A stretch of 64,000 nucleotides of DNA, taken from positions 80,295,190-80,359,189 of the forward strand of contig CM075769.1 in assembly GCA_037974665.1 (NCBI GenBank), read 5' to 3'. This DNA comes from Ehretia macrophylla. Taxonomy: Eukaryota > Streptophyta > Magnoliopsida > Boraginales > Ehretiaceae. The notes below the pieces were generated by a model. The model was not told the DNA's origin, did no database searches, and was given only the letters and a program-made list of their open reading frames with translations. Position numbers and translations under genes: made by a program. This document shows positions 37,672 to 48,040 of this stretch, in pieces. Each line of letters starts with the position of its first letter. The first letter of the stretch is position 1.

Positions 37672-37767
37672 ACGACAACCTGACTCTCAGTACATCAGAG
37701 GGCCTTACAACGTGTCGATATCACGTCTTGCGAGGATGCTGAGTTGTTGAAGCGGATGGGTTGTCGT
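37672..37767. other. Long inverted repeat in the 5S spacer (representative)
   Basis: ACGACAACC at 37672-37680 is the exact reverse complement of GGTTGTCGT at 37759-37767, with 78 nt between. The pair recurs in most units. Its role is unknown. Confidence 0.7.
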
Positions 37768-37770
37768 TAT

Positions 37771-37794
37771 GCCCATTGGGCCTTTTGAATGGGC
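37771..37794. promoter_or_regulatory. Inverted repeat with TGGGCC motifs upstream of 5S (representative)
   Basis: GCCCATT (37771-37777) and AATGGGC (37788-37794) form a 7-bp inverted repeat with a 10-nt loop, at -86 to -63 of copy 47. Most units have it. It holds TTGGGCC and ATGGGCC, which resemble the plant site II (TGGGCY) elements found in promoters of translation-related genes. A regulatory role here is inferred only from position and conservation. Confidence 0.5.
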
Positions 37795-37830
37795 CATCTC
37801 TCTAGGTTGGCACTGTGAACCGTTAACACA

Positions 37831-37836
37831 TATAGG
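37831..37836 (+). promoter_or_regulatory. TATA-like box of the 5S gene (representative)
   Basis: TATAGG lies at -26 to -21 of copy 47, with GC at -14/-13 and C at -1. This is the layout known for plant 5S external promoter elements, where a TATA-like box near -28, GC near -12 and C at -1 support Pol III initiation. Most units carry the same CATATAGG; many units right of the chromovirus carry CATAAAGG. Confidence 0.75.
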
Positions 37837-37856
37837 AATTGTGCCCTCAACATGAC

Positions 37857-37975
37857 GGGTGCGATCATACTAGCACTAATGCACTGGATCCCATCAGAAC
37901 TCCGAAGTTAAGCGTGCTTGGGCGAGAGTAGTACTAGGATGGGTGACCCCCTGGGAAGTCCTCGTGTTGCACCCC
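37857..37975 (+). rRNA. 5S rRNA: 5S rRNA copy 47, near consensus
   Basis: Full-length 119-nt 5S rRNA, a component of the large ribosomal subunit made by RNA polymerase III. It has two differences from the window consensus (C15T and C29T), and the A box (~50-64), intermediate element (~67-72) and C box (~80-97) are unchanged. The 5' GGGTGCG and 3' TGCACCCC pair as helix I. With its TATA-like box, C at -1 and T-run terminators, it is one of the best candidates for a working gene in the window. Confidence 0.97.
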
Positions 37976-37976
37976 C

Positions 37977-37991
37977 TTTTCAATTTTTTTT
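37977..37991 (+). terminator. Pol III T-run terminator (representative)
   Basis: TTTT directly after the gene end, then CAA and a run of eight Ts. Runs of four or more Ts end Pol III transcription. The same two-run layout follows nearly every copy; some units right of the chromovirus have the second run broken by a C (TTTCTTTT). Confidence 0.85.
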
Positions 37992-38195
37992 GCCCTGGTT
38001 AGGGTTGCCAAGATACTTTATCCACCAAATCTCTATTACCGAATCCCACGGAACATTGGGCAAGACAACTTCGCTTCATGTAGAGGTCGGGCCCGCAAAC
38101 CGAGGGCGTAGGGTTTGTGACCAGGTCTCCGTCGCTCCGGTGCCCATAACTTTTGATCATTAAGGAGTTACGCGGTGCACAGCATACCGTTGCAA

Positions 38196-38210
38196 AGCTC
38201 TCTGAGAGCT
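38196..38210. other. Short palindrome in the 5S spacer (representative)
   Basis: AGCTCTC-T-GAGAGCT has 7-bp perfect arms around one base and is repeated in most units about 220 bp after the gene end. Variants with AGAT or TCTA in one arm occur in several units. Its role is unknown. Confidence 0.75.
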
Positions 38211-38531
38211 CTACGACAAAGGCATCCATCTTGCTCGATATGCCAATTTTTGGATCCCAAAATTGAACGTTTTCATCAGTTTCAGGCCACTTTTGTTCTT
38301 TTGCTCTATTTTTCCGTCCCGGATCGTACGTCGTGAGCTGTTATAAGGACGACAACCTGACTCGCGGGACATCAGAGGGCCCTACAACGTGTCGATATCA
38401 AGTCTTGCGAGGATGCTGCGTTGTTGAAGCGGATGGGTTGTCGTTAAGCCCATTGGGCCTTTTGAATGGGCCATCTCTCTAGGCTGGGTCTGTGAACCGT
38501 TAACACATATACGAATTATGCCCTCAACATG

Positions 38532-38536
38532 ACGGG
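38532..38536. repeat. Target-site duplication ACGGG, left
   Basis: ACGGG precedes the chromovirus and recurs at 48036-48040. In uninterrupted units it spans positions -2 to +3 of the 5S gene. Confidence 0.95.
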
Positions 38537-40816
38537 TGTAATACCCCAGCCCGAAATGTGAAAATTCTTTGTTTATTATTTTGAAAATTATATTTCCTTA
38601 AATTCTTTGTGAATTAATTGTTACTTTCTTACTGTCGCAACGTGCATTGCATTTAGGGAGCGATAGCTAGAGATCGGTTTCTAGTCCTCAGCTAATAGTG
38701 AAACTAGTATTTAGATTACTTAAATTTTATATTTTAATTGTTGCTAGCTGAAAATTTAATTGGTGATAGTTATCTTATCTTAAAATGCAACAAAATAAGG
38801 CCCTTTGACCAAGTTTTAAATGGTTTGACCTAGGCCTTTGACTATTTGACTTAGCCCACCTTTTAATAAGCTTTTAACTTAGCAAAAAAAAAAAAATAGC
38901 ACCTGAATTCAGAGAGCAGGCCGAGAGCTTCTTAGAGAAAAAAAAAACCTTTCAACCTTTCAATCGTTCAATCTTCGCGTGAGCTCGTGCGGGGTGATTT
39001 CCGAGGCAACTAGCGTTGTTTTCCTAGCGACTAGGAGTACCTGATGTGAGGGAATCATGTTATTTGCACATTTAAATGTTTAGTGTATCAACTTTGCACT
39101 TTTTAGATTTTATCCGTAGATTGTTGTTTAAAGCGTTTTGATGCTTCTAGAATGCTCCTTGGCAATTGTAGAACGTGTATTTATGTCTTTTTAACATTTT
39201 TTGCGGTTAAATGTTGTGATTGCAATTAAAATTGGGTGTTGAATAGTGTTTTGTGAATAGTAAACCCTTGGAACGATGAAGTTGTTCTGTTATGCTGTCC
39301 GTTGATGTAGAATTGTGCTAGGTGTGCTAGAATGCCTAAATGTGTAGTTTTTTTGGGTTGCGTAATGGAAAAAAAGAGGAATTAAGCCTTGTTGAAAGTC
39401 AGGGTCGTTTAGGTCAAGTTTAGCATTTTCTCGTTTTGCGTGTTGGCATTGTTTCGGGAGGCCATAGAAGCACTTTTGGTGCGATTATAGCGTTGGTTGG
39501 GTGTTTGGTTCTTATAGTTGTAGTTCAAACGAGAAAGGGGGAAATCGGGGCTTTGCGCGAGTTCTAGGGTAAAGTAAGGTTTCGGAGTCTTTAGACGTGC
39601 CTTATGGTGACCTAGGAGGTTTGGTGAAGTCGGTTTCCAGAACTCGTGGCTCGTTTGGAAATGGTAGAGTTTTGATAGTTGGGGCCGGTTTGTGTTTTTG
39701 TGTGTTTTCTTGACTTTATGCCTATAGAATGCTTAGGGTTGCTTGAAATACTTGTTTGAATTGATTTGGATTGAAATGCTTATTAATGGCTGCTATTGCG
39801 TGCGAGAGTAACCTACTTTGTTATTCTCCCACGTGTGGCTTTATCGCTTGTTTATCGCCTTGTATCGAGTCTTGCATTGCATAGTATCTCGCGCGTGAGT
39901 GATGGGCCTCTCTGGGTAGCCTTGGGTTGCCAGTGTTGGTTGCTCTAGCTCCGCTGCTATTCCCTTTTCTCGCTTGGTTGCCTCCCAGGGAGATTTGGGT
40001 CGTAGGTTGATGGATACTTCTGGGGTATTCCAAACTGGTGTTATAAGGTGGTTTGGGCCGGCGCATCATCATCGAATTCTTGAATGAGAGTTGCTCGTGA
40101 AAAGAGTACCGTATCCTTTGAATGAATGTTTATAGTCTTTAATGCTTGCCTTGTTATAATATTGACTTGTATGTATCTTTAAATGATAATTGTATGCATT
40201 GCTTGGCTAATTTCATTGCATACTCCTCTCATCTCCGTCCTTGAGACCAATTGCCCTCGCTGAGCAATAGTTTTTGCTCATTCCTCTCTATACTATATTT
40301 TTACAGGAGTAGTTGAAGCAGAACCTATCGAGATAATAGAGGAGGAGGAGCAGGTGGACGTGTTTCCGTGATAGCACTTTTCTGCTTTGCTGGTGGTTGG
40401 TTACCAGATTTTGTGTGAGCCTTGCATGATATGTATATTGCTTGGATGTCGCTTAATTTTGAGGCTTGTAGCCTTGTATGTATTTTCTAGTTTGAGGCCT
40501 CTACGGTCTTATGTTGTATAAGTTTAAAGAATGTAAAGTTGTAAACTTATACCCTTGTGACTAGTAAGGAAATACATGCTAATGGAATTGATTAGTGGCA
40601 TAAATACTTGTGTAGTATGCATATCATTTTTGGGTTGCAAAGCTGGTTAATAAGAAATGGATGTTTCAAAGAAAGTTGGCTTGTTTGAGTTGTTTTATGG
40701 CTTTCGCAAGTATTATGATGATTTTAGGGTTTCGGATCGTCCGCGGTACAGAGGAGACTCCGTCCGTGTGTCGGGTCCGGGCTTGGCCTTTTGCGGGGTC
40801 GGGTCGGGGCGTGACA
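38537..40816 (+). repeat. 5' LTR of the chromovirus
   Basis: 2,280 bp, from TGTAATACCCCAGCCC to GGGTCGGGGCGTGACA. It is nearly identical to 45757-48035. A conserved block at ~40255-40370 (CCCTCGCTGAG, then a T-rich tract with ACAGG and an AG-rich stretch) resembles a block in the family-B solo LTR. The short reading frame near its 3' end also occurs in the 3' LTR and is not a gene. Confidence 0.95.
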
Positions 40817-40824
40817 TCTTTAGG

Positions 40825-40836
40825 TGGTATCAGAGC
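40825..40836 (+). other. Primer-binding site
   Basis: TGGTATCAGAGC, complementary to the 3' end of plant initiator methionine tRNA, eight bases after the 5' LTR. This is the usual primer site of plant Ty3/gypsy elements. Confidence 0.93.
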
Positions 40837-41128
40837 TTGATAGTCTCGCATGAGCTGGGATATGATTCTCGGTCTGTGGGGTAAAGGTCTAAAATGCTAA
40901 AGCGTTTATGTATGATTGCTAAGTGAAAAGAAAATGATATAGCATGACTTTGTGAACTTGGAGTGTTTATGTGTTTAAGTGAAATAGTTTGGCAAGTTGA
41001 ACTTGTCTTATGTGAATCGTGTGATAGAATATTGGATTGTTATTGACTTGAGTGTTATCTAATCTTATGTGCTATATTTCTGTCTATAAACTGCTTTTAA
41101 ATGTTGCCAGCTATTGTGAATCGCTACT
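40837..41128 (+). other. Untranslated leader of the chromovirus
   Basis: About 290 bp between the primer site and the gag start. I see no reading frame of note. It is AT-rich, as leaders of this family usually are. Confidence 0.7.
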
Positions 41129-42200
41129 ATGCCGCCACGTCGTGGTACTCAAGGTATAGGATCAGATGAAGAGGCAGCAGAACAGGGTCAGCAGTCGTTG
41201 CCTGAGCAGTTTATGGCTACTATGACTACTGCAGTAGACCGGATTACACAGGTGCTGCATGAGCAGAGGCAGGACAGGAATAATCCCCAGGGAAATCAAG
41301 CTAATCCTGGTGGACAGGGGTATAGAGTTGAGAATAATCAGTTAGAGAAATTTCTGAGGCACGAGCCGGGAAAGTTCTTCGGAGAGCCGGATGATGAGGC
41401 GGCCGAGAGATGGATTAACCGTGTCGAGAAAATTTTCACCGCTTTGAGGTACACTGATGAGGCAAGAATAGATTATGCGACATTCCTGTTTGAGGGTGAT
41501 GCAGAGCAGTGGTGGAATACTGTCAGATTGAGGTGGGATTGTGAGGATGTTCCACATTTATGGGATGATTTTGTGAGTGAGTTCCGGGACAAGTATATTC
41601 CCGAGATGGCTATGGAAAGGAGGGAAGACGAGTTTGTGGCCCTGAAACAGGGAAATATGACTGTTGCTCAGTACGAGGCTAGGTTTGTTAGCCTGTCGAG
41701 GTATATGCCCGAGTTGGTACGGCCGGCTAGGAGGATGATACATAGGTTTGTCCGTGGGTTGAGAATGGACATACAGTTGCATTTGACTGGGCAGACCTAC
41801 ACTACTTTTCCCGAGGCATTTCAGGCAGCCTCCAAGTTTGAGAAACGGAAGGCTGAGATGATAGCTGAGAGCAGTCAACCGAGTAAGAAGCAATATTTGG
41901 GCCAGAGCAGCCAGAGTCAGCCGAGGCAGTATCATACTTCTGCACAGGGTCCTCAACTACGTCCGTATCAGCCACAGCAGCAGATTCAGGCTAGGCCAGC
42001 TGTGACTAGACCCCAGCAGGGAGCTACCGTTCCTACTACCGCCAGAGCCCCATCACCTACAGGAAATACTGCAGTTAGGCAAAATCAGCAGTGTAATTAT
42101 TGTAATCGGTCAGGGCATATTGAGGCTAACTGCTAGAGGAAGAGTGGTAAATGTACGGGTTGTGGTAGTGATGACCATAGGGTGAGGGATTGCCCTAAGT
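41129..42200 (+). pseudogene. gag: gag region of the chromovirus
   Basis: Starts MPPRRGTQG, typical of Tekay-type Gag. The capsid-like core (about residues 70-240) carries AERWI, EKIF, WWNTVRLRW, FRDKYIP and the LKQG, MTVAQYEARF and LSRYMPELV series of the plant retrotransposon gag family. A Q/P/S-rich linker leads to CCHC zinc knuckles at ~42092-42193 for RNA packaging. It is part of a single gag-pol frame. The reading frame is broken along the element, so it is treated as a fossil. Confidence 0.9.
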
Positions 42201-42280
42201 ATAACAATGTTCAGGGCCGTGGTGGAGGCCAAGGTGTTCAGAATAGGGCTACAGGTGCACGTCCAGCACAGAGAGTTCAG

Positions 42281-42610
42281 GCTAGGGTCTTTGCACTAGA
42301 TGCGGAGGAGCTGCCCGATACTACAGCTATTGTGGAAGGTACCTTTCTTCTCAATACTCAGCCAGTTAAAGTTTTGATTGATCCCGGAGCTACACATTCG
42401 TTTATAACTCCTGCATGTGCACGATCTGTGAATGTTTGCATTGATAAATTGCCGCATGAAGTTGAAGTTAGTACTCCTTTGGGTGCAAAATTTGTTACTG
42501 AGTCTATTTGCAAATCTTGTGATATATGTATTGAGAACCGTAAATTTCCTAGTGATTTAATTATATTGCCATTCCGTGACTTTGAAATCATTTTGGGAAT
42601 GGACTAGTTG
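42281..42610 (+). pseudogene. Aspartic protease region
   Basis: Retropepsin-type domain following Gag, recognised by the GATHSFI stretch after a hydrophobic strand and by the ILGMD end typical of plant Ty3/gypsy proteases. It would cleave the Gag-Pol polyprotein. Fossil. Confidence 0.85.
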
Positions 42611-42869
42611 GGGAAGTACTATGCTCAGTTGGATTGTAGAACAAAGGTCGTTTATCTTCAGGTTCCTGATCTACCGGTACTAGAGATTGTTGGGAACTGC
42701 AGGGCTGCCCGAATTCCACTTTTATCAGCGATCAAGACTTCTAAGTTGTTGAATAGGGGTTGTGAAGCTTACTTAGCCTATTTGATCAATCAACCTACTG
42801 ATAAGTTGAGTTTGAATGAGGTTTCGATTGTTAGAGACTTCCCTGGTGTATTTCCCGAGGAATTACCGG

Positions 42870-43600
42870 GTTTACCACCGGATATGGAGATTGAGTTCAT
42901 GATTGATCTTGTGCCACGCACTGCGCCAATTTCTAGGAGTCCTTATAGAATGGCATCGGCTGAACTTTAGGAGTTAAAAATTCAGCTTCAGAATTTGCTT
43001 GAGAAAGGGTTTATACAACCTAGTTCTTCGCCGTGGGGCGCACCTGTGTTGTTTGTGAGAAAGAAAGACGGCACGCTACGGTTATGCATTGATTACAGGG
43101 GACTTAATCAAGTCACGATTAAGAATAAATACCCCTTGCCGTTGATTGAAGAATTGTTTGACCAGTTGCAGGGTGCGAGTGTTTACACCAAATTTGACTT
43201 GAGGCAAGGTTACTATCAACTTAGAATTCGGAGTGACGATATACCGAAGACGGCTTTCAGGACTAGATATGGCTACTATGAATTTGTTGTGTTGCCGTTT
43301 GGATTGACGAATGCACCAGTCGCATTCATGGACTTGATGCAGAGGGTTTTTCGGCCTTACCTTGATCAGTTTGTCGTAATCTTTATTGACGACATTTTAG
43401 TGTATTCGAAGAATGAGGCTGAACATGAGCAACACTTGAGGATTGTGCTACAGACTTTGCAGGAAAACAAGCTTTTTGCTAAATTCAGCAAGTGTGAATT
43501 CTGGTTGAATCAGATATCTTTTCTAGGCCATATCATTTCAGATCGAGGAATTTCAGTGGACCCAGCTAAGATTGAAGTTGTTTCATCTTGGAAGAGACCT
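42870..43600 (+). pseudogene. Reverse transcriptase region
   Basis: Contains the Ty3/gypsy RT series: [74 protein letters not shown] and the catalytic FIDDILVYS (FIDD at ~43382-43393), followed by CEFW and FLGHIIS. It converts element RNA to DNA. Fossil. Confidence 0.92.
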
Positions 43601-43779
43601 GAGACGGTGTCAGAGATTCGGAGTTTTCTTGGATTGGCAGGTTACTACCGGAGATTTGTTAAAGACTTTTCCAAAATTTCTGGGCCTTTGAGCCAGTTGA
43701 CTCGGAAGAAAGTTGCTTACAATTGGGATGCCAAGTGTGAATTTAGTTTCCAAGAATTGAAGAAGAGACTAACTACAGC

Positions 43780-44165
43780 TCCTATACTAGCTTTACCTGA
43801 GGGAACAGAGAACTTCGTTGTCTACAGTGATGCATCTAAAGAAGGTTTAGGCTGTGTTTTAATGCAGAATGGTAAGGTGATTGCCTATGCTTCCAGGAAG
43901 TTGAAACCTTATGAAGTCAATTACCCTACACATGATCTTGAGTTAGCTGCAGTTGTGTTTGCTTTGAAGAAGTGGCGTCATTACTTGTGGGGTTGCAGAT
44001 TTGAAATTTTTACTAACCACAAGAGTCTCAAGTATTTGTTTTCACAGAAGGATTTGAATATGAGGTAGCGGAGATGGCTAGAGCTATTGGGTGGTTACAA
44101 CTGTTCTATTAACTACGTGCCAGGTAAGGCAAATGTTGTTGCTGATGCTTTGAGCCGAAAGGCTA
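43780..44165 (+). pseudogene. RNase H region
   Basis: Follows RT through [12 protein letters not shown] and the connection region. Recognised by [41 protein letters not shown] and the closing KANVVADALSR motif of Ty3/gypsy RNase H. It would remove RNA from RNA:DNA hybrids. Fossil. Confidence 0.9.
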
Positions 44166-44452
44166 CTGTTGCAAGCTTGATTATCAAGGATTGGGAGACT
44201 TTGGAAGAAATTTGTTCATGGAAGCCAGAAGCTACTGAGGTAGGGATTCGATTTGCTAGTTTGCAGATTCAGTCATGGTTGCTAGCACAGATCAGAGAGG
44301 CTCAGAAGACTAATCCTCACATCTTGAAGATCCAAGAAAAATCAAAAGGGGAAGAGTCGGAGTTTAAATTACATGCAGATGACATCTTCAGATTCAGGGA
44401 TAGAGTATGTGTTCCTGATGATCCGACTTTGAAGAATGAGATCTTGTCCGAG

Positions 44453-45110
44453 GCACATAATTCGAGGTATACGATTCACCCGGGCAGTACAAAAATGTAT
44501 AGAGATTTGAAGCAACACTTCTGGTGGAACAATATGAAGAGGGAGATTGCTGGGTATGTATCCAGATGTTTGACTTGTCTGAGGGTTAAAGTTGAGCATC
44601 AGAGGCCAGCCGAACTTCTACAGCCGTTGTCGATTCCGCAATGGAAGTGGGTACATATAACAATGGACCTTGTGACCGATCTTCCTAGATCTCCGAGAGG
44701 ATGTGATTCTGTTTGGGTTGTTGTGGACCGCTTGACTAAAGTTATACATTTTATTCCCGTGAACAAACAGGATAGCCTTGATAAGCTAGCTGAGCTTTAT
44801 GTTGCTAATATTGTGAGATTGCATGGTGTGCCACAAATTATAGTGTCAGATAGGGATCCCCGATTCAGATCTCGTTTTTGGCAGAAGTTGCAAGAGGCCA
44901 TGGGAACTAAGTTGAGCTTCAGTACTGCATATCATCCGCAAACTGATGGCCAGTCTAAGAGAACTATCAGGATCTTGGAAGATATACTTCGAGCATGTGT
45001 GCTAGACTTTGGGAAGAACTGGGAGAAGTTTTTTCCTTTAGCGGAGTTCGCCTACAATAATAGTTATCAATCTACTATAGGTATGGCTCCCTACGAGGCG
45101 TTGTATGGTC
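44453..45110 (+). pseudogene. Integrase region
   Basis: An HHCC zinc-binding N-terminal part (SEAHNSRYTIHPG ... CLTCLRVK), then the DDE core with MDLVTDLP, VVVDRLTKVIHF, VSDRDPRF and YHPQTDGQS, then the YNNSYQSTIGMAPYEALYGRKCRSP stretch. It inserts the element into host DNA. Fossil. Confidence 0.92.
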
Positions 45111-45559
45111 GTAAATGCAGATCCCCATTATATTGGGAAGAGGTTGGAGAGATGAGAACAGTTGATCCGACTATGTTACCTGAGATGATTAAGATGGTAG
45201 ATAATGTTCACCTTATTCGCCAGCGTATGCTTACAGCTCAGAATCGTCAGAAGAGTTATGTGGATAAGCACTGTCGGGATCTTGAGTTTGATTTGGGAGA
45301 TTGGGTGTTTCTTAAGATTTCTCCACGGAAGGGATTGATTCGTCACGGTAAGAGTGGGAAGCTTAGTCCCAGGTATGTGGGTCCATACGAGATCACCGAA
45401 AAGGTAGGTCCTTTGGCTTATCGATTAGCTTTGCCTCCGAGCTTGTCGAGACTGCACGATGTGTTCCACGTGTCTATGTTGAAGAAATACCATCCAGACC
45501 CTTCACATGTACTTGAACCAAAGCCTTTGCAGATTGAAGAGAAGTTGTCTTATGAAGAG

Positions 45560-45709
45560 AAACCAATTCGAATTGTGGATCAGAAAGTTCAAGAACTTCA
45601 CAGAAAGAGTATTCCGTTAGTAAAGGTTCTGCGGAATCATCATGGGTTTGAGGAAGCGACTTGGGAAAGAGAGGACCAGGTTCGGGATCAGTATCCGGAG
45701 TTGTTTGTT
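45560..45709 (+). pseudogene. Chromodomain at the integrase C-terminus
   Basis: About 50 residues from EKPIRIVDQKV through IPLVKVLRNHHG to EEATWERE and YPELF, the plant chromovirus chromodomain pattern. In this family it is thought to guide integration to marked heterochromatin, which fits a position in a 5S array. Fossil. Confidence 0.85.
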
Positions 45710-45743
45710 GACCAGGTAGGAATTGCGTGGGCACAATTGTTTT

Positions 45744-45756
45744 AAGGGGGAGAGGG
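45744..45756 (+). other. Polypurine tract
   Basis: AAGGGGGAGAGGG directly before the 3' LTR, the plus-strand priming site. Confidence 0.92.
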
Positions 45757-48035
45757 TGTAATACCCGAGCCCGGAATGTGAAAATTCTTTGTTTATTATT
45801 TTGAAAATTATATTTCCTTAAATTCTTTGTGAATTAATTGTTACTTTCTCGCTGTCGCAACGTGCATTGCATTTAGGGAGCGATAGCTAGAGATCGGTTT
45901 CTAGTCCTCAGCTAATAGTGAAACTAGTATTTAGATGACTTAAATTTTATATTTTAATTGTTGCTAGCTGAAAATTTAATTGGTGATAGTTATCTTAGCT
46001 TAAAATGCAACAAAATAAGGCCCTTTGACCAAGTTTTAAATGGTTTGACCTAGGACTTTGACTATTTGACTTAGCCAACCTTTTAATAAGCTTTTAACTT
46101 AGCAAAATAAAAAAAATAGCAGCTGAATTCAGAGAGCAGGCCGAGAGCTTCTTAGAGAAAAAAAAAACCTTTCAACCTTTCAATCATTCAATCTTCGCGT
46201 GAGCTCGTGCGGGGTGATTTCCGAGGCAACTAGCGTTGTTTTCCTAGCGACTAGGAGTACCTGAGGTGAGGGAATTATGTTATTTGCGCAATTAAATGTT
46301 TAGTGTATCAACTTTGCAATTTTTAGATTTTATCCGTAGATTGTTGTTTAAAGCGTTTTGATGCTTCTAGAATGTTCCTTGGCAATTGTAGAACGTGTAT
46401 TTATGGCTTTTTAACATTTTCTGCGGTTAAATGTTGTGATTGCAATTAAATTTGGGTGTTGAATAGTGTTTTGTAAATAGTAAACCCTTGGAACGATGAA
46501 GTTGTTCCGTTATGCTGTCTGTTGATGTAGAATTGTGCTAGGTGTGCTAGAATGCCTAAATGTGTGGTTTGTTTGGGTTGCGTAATGGAAAAAAATGGGA
46601 ATTAAGCCTTGTTGAAAGTCGGGGTCGTTTAGGTCGAGTTTAGCGTTTTCTCGATTTGCATGTTGGCATTGTTTCAGGAGGCCATGAAAGCACTTTTGGT
46701 GCGATTATGGCGTTGGTTGGGTATTTGGTTGTTATAGTTGTAGTTCAAATGAGAAAGGGAAATCGGGGCTTTGTGCGAGTTCTAGGGTAAAGTAAGGTTT
46801 CGGGGTCTTTAGACGTGCCTTATGGTGACCTAGGAGGTTTGGTGAAGTCGGTTTCCAGAACTCGTGGCTCGTTTGGAAATGGTAGAATTTTGATAGTTGA
46901 GGCCGGTTTGTGTTTTTGTGTGTTTTGTTGACTTTATGCTTATAGAATACTTAGGGTTGCTTGAAATACTTGTTTGAATTGATTTGGATTGAAATGCTTA
47001 TCAATTGCTGCTATTGCGTGCGAGAGTAACCTACTTTGTTATTCTCCCACGTGTGGCTTTATCGCTTGTTTATCGCATTGTATCGAGTCTTGCATTGCAT
47101 AGTGTCTCGCGCGTGAGTGATGGGCCTCTCTGGGTAGCCTTGGGTTGCCAGTGTTGGTTGCTCTAGCTCTGCTGCTATTCCCTTTTCTTGTTTGGGTTGC
47201 CTCCCACGGAGATTTGGGTTGTAGGTTGATGGATAATTCCGGGGTATTCCAAACTGGTGTTATAAGGTGGTTTGGGCCGGCACGTCGTCATCGAATTCTT
47301 GAATGAGAGTTGCTCGTGAAAAGAGTACCGTATCCTTTGAATGAATGTTTATAGTCTTTAATGCTTGCCTTGTTATAATATTGACTTGTTTGTATCTTTA
47401 AATAATAATTGTATGCATTGCTTGGCTAATTTCATTGCATACTCCTCTCATCTCTGTCCTTGAGACCAATTGCCCTCGCTAAGCAATAGTTTTTGCTCAT
47501 TCCTCTCTATACTATATTTTTACAGGAGTAGTTGAAGCAGAACCTATCGAGGTAATAGAGGAGGAGGAGCAGGTGGAGGTGTTTCCGTGATAGCACTTCT
47601 CTGCTTTGCTAGTGGTTGGTTACCAGATTTTGTGCGAGCCTTGCATGATATGTATATTGCTTGGATGTCGCTTAATTTTGAGGCTTGTAGCCTTGTATGT
47701 ATTTTCTAGTTTGAGGCCTCTACGGTTTTATGTTGTATAAGTTGAAAGAATGTAAGGTTGTAAACTTATACCCTTGTGACTAGTAAGGTAATGCATGCTA
47801 ATGGAATTGATTAGTGCCATAAATGCTTGTGTAGTATGCATATCATTTTTGGGTTGCAAAGCTGGTTAATAAGAAATGTATGTTTCAAAGAAAGTTGGCT
47901 TGTTCGAGTTGTTTTATGGCTTTCGCAAGTATTATGATGATTTTAGGGTTTCGGATCGTCCGCGGTACAGAGGAGACTCCGTCCGTGTGTCGGGTCCGGG
48001 CTTGGCCTTTTGCGGGGTCGGGTCGGGGCGTGACA
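45757..48035 (+). repeat. 3' LTR of the chromovirus
   Basis: 2,279 bp, from TGTAATACCCGAGCCC to GGGTCGGGGCGTGACA, the partner of the 5' LTR. Its end lies two bases upstream of the start of 5S copy 48. Confidence 0.95.
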
Positions 48036-48040
48036 ACGGG
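48036..48040. repeat. Target-site duplication ACGGG, right
   Basis: Second copy of the duplication; its GGG are the first three bases of 5S copy 48. Confidence 0.95.

Larger units (their letters stand above)
33585..38536 (+). repeat. 5S rDNA tandem array, segment 2 (7 gene copies)
   Basis: Continuation of the same array between the solo LTR and the chromovirus, with unit spacings of 674-678 bp. It ends with a spacer running to the first three bases of a gene (GGG), where the chromovirus sits. Copies 45-47 are among the least diverged in the window. Spacers are organised as in segment 1; copies 45 and 46 share a shortened first T run (CCCTTTCAA) and the spacer variant CCCTTGTTAG or CCTTGTTAG. 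Confidence 0.97.
38537..48035 (+). mobile_element. Ty3/gypsy chromovirus, Tekay/Del type, decayed
   Basis: A 9,499-bp LTR retrotransposon with all structural parts: two LTRs of ~2.28 kb, a primer-binding site matching initiator methionine tRNA, gag, protease, reverse transcriptase, RNase H, integrase with a C-terminal chromodomain, a polypurine tract, and a 5-bp duplication. Domain order (integrase last), a single gag-pol frame, the chromodomain and the LTR length fit the Tekay/Del lineage. The polyprotein has about four breaks, so this copy is a fossil. A hand count over the first ~460 bp of the LTRs gives about 11 mismatches (~2.4%). At a commonly used plant LTR rate near 1.3e-8 per site per year this suggests an insertion about one million years ago. 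Confidence 0.93.

Noticed and set aside
39821-40884. Frames within the 5' LTR
   Set aside because: They lie in LTR sequence, and one recurs in the 3' LTR with differences; no known domain.
40837-41128. Extra gene between the primer site and gag
   Set aside because: No open frame of useful length; it fits an ordinary untranslated leader.
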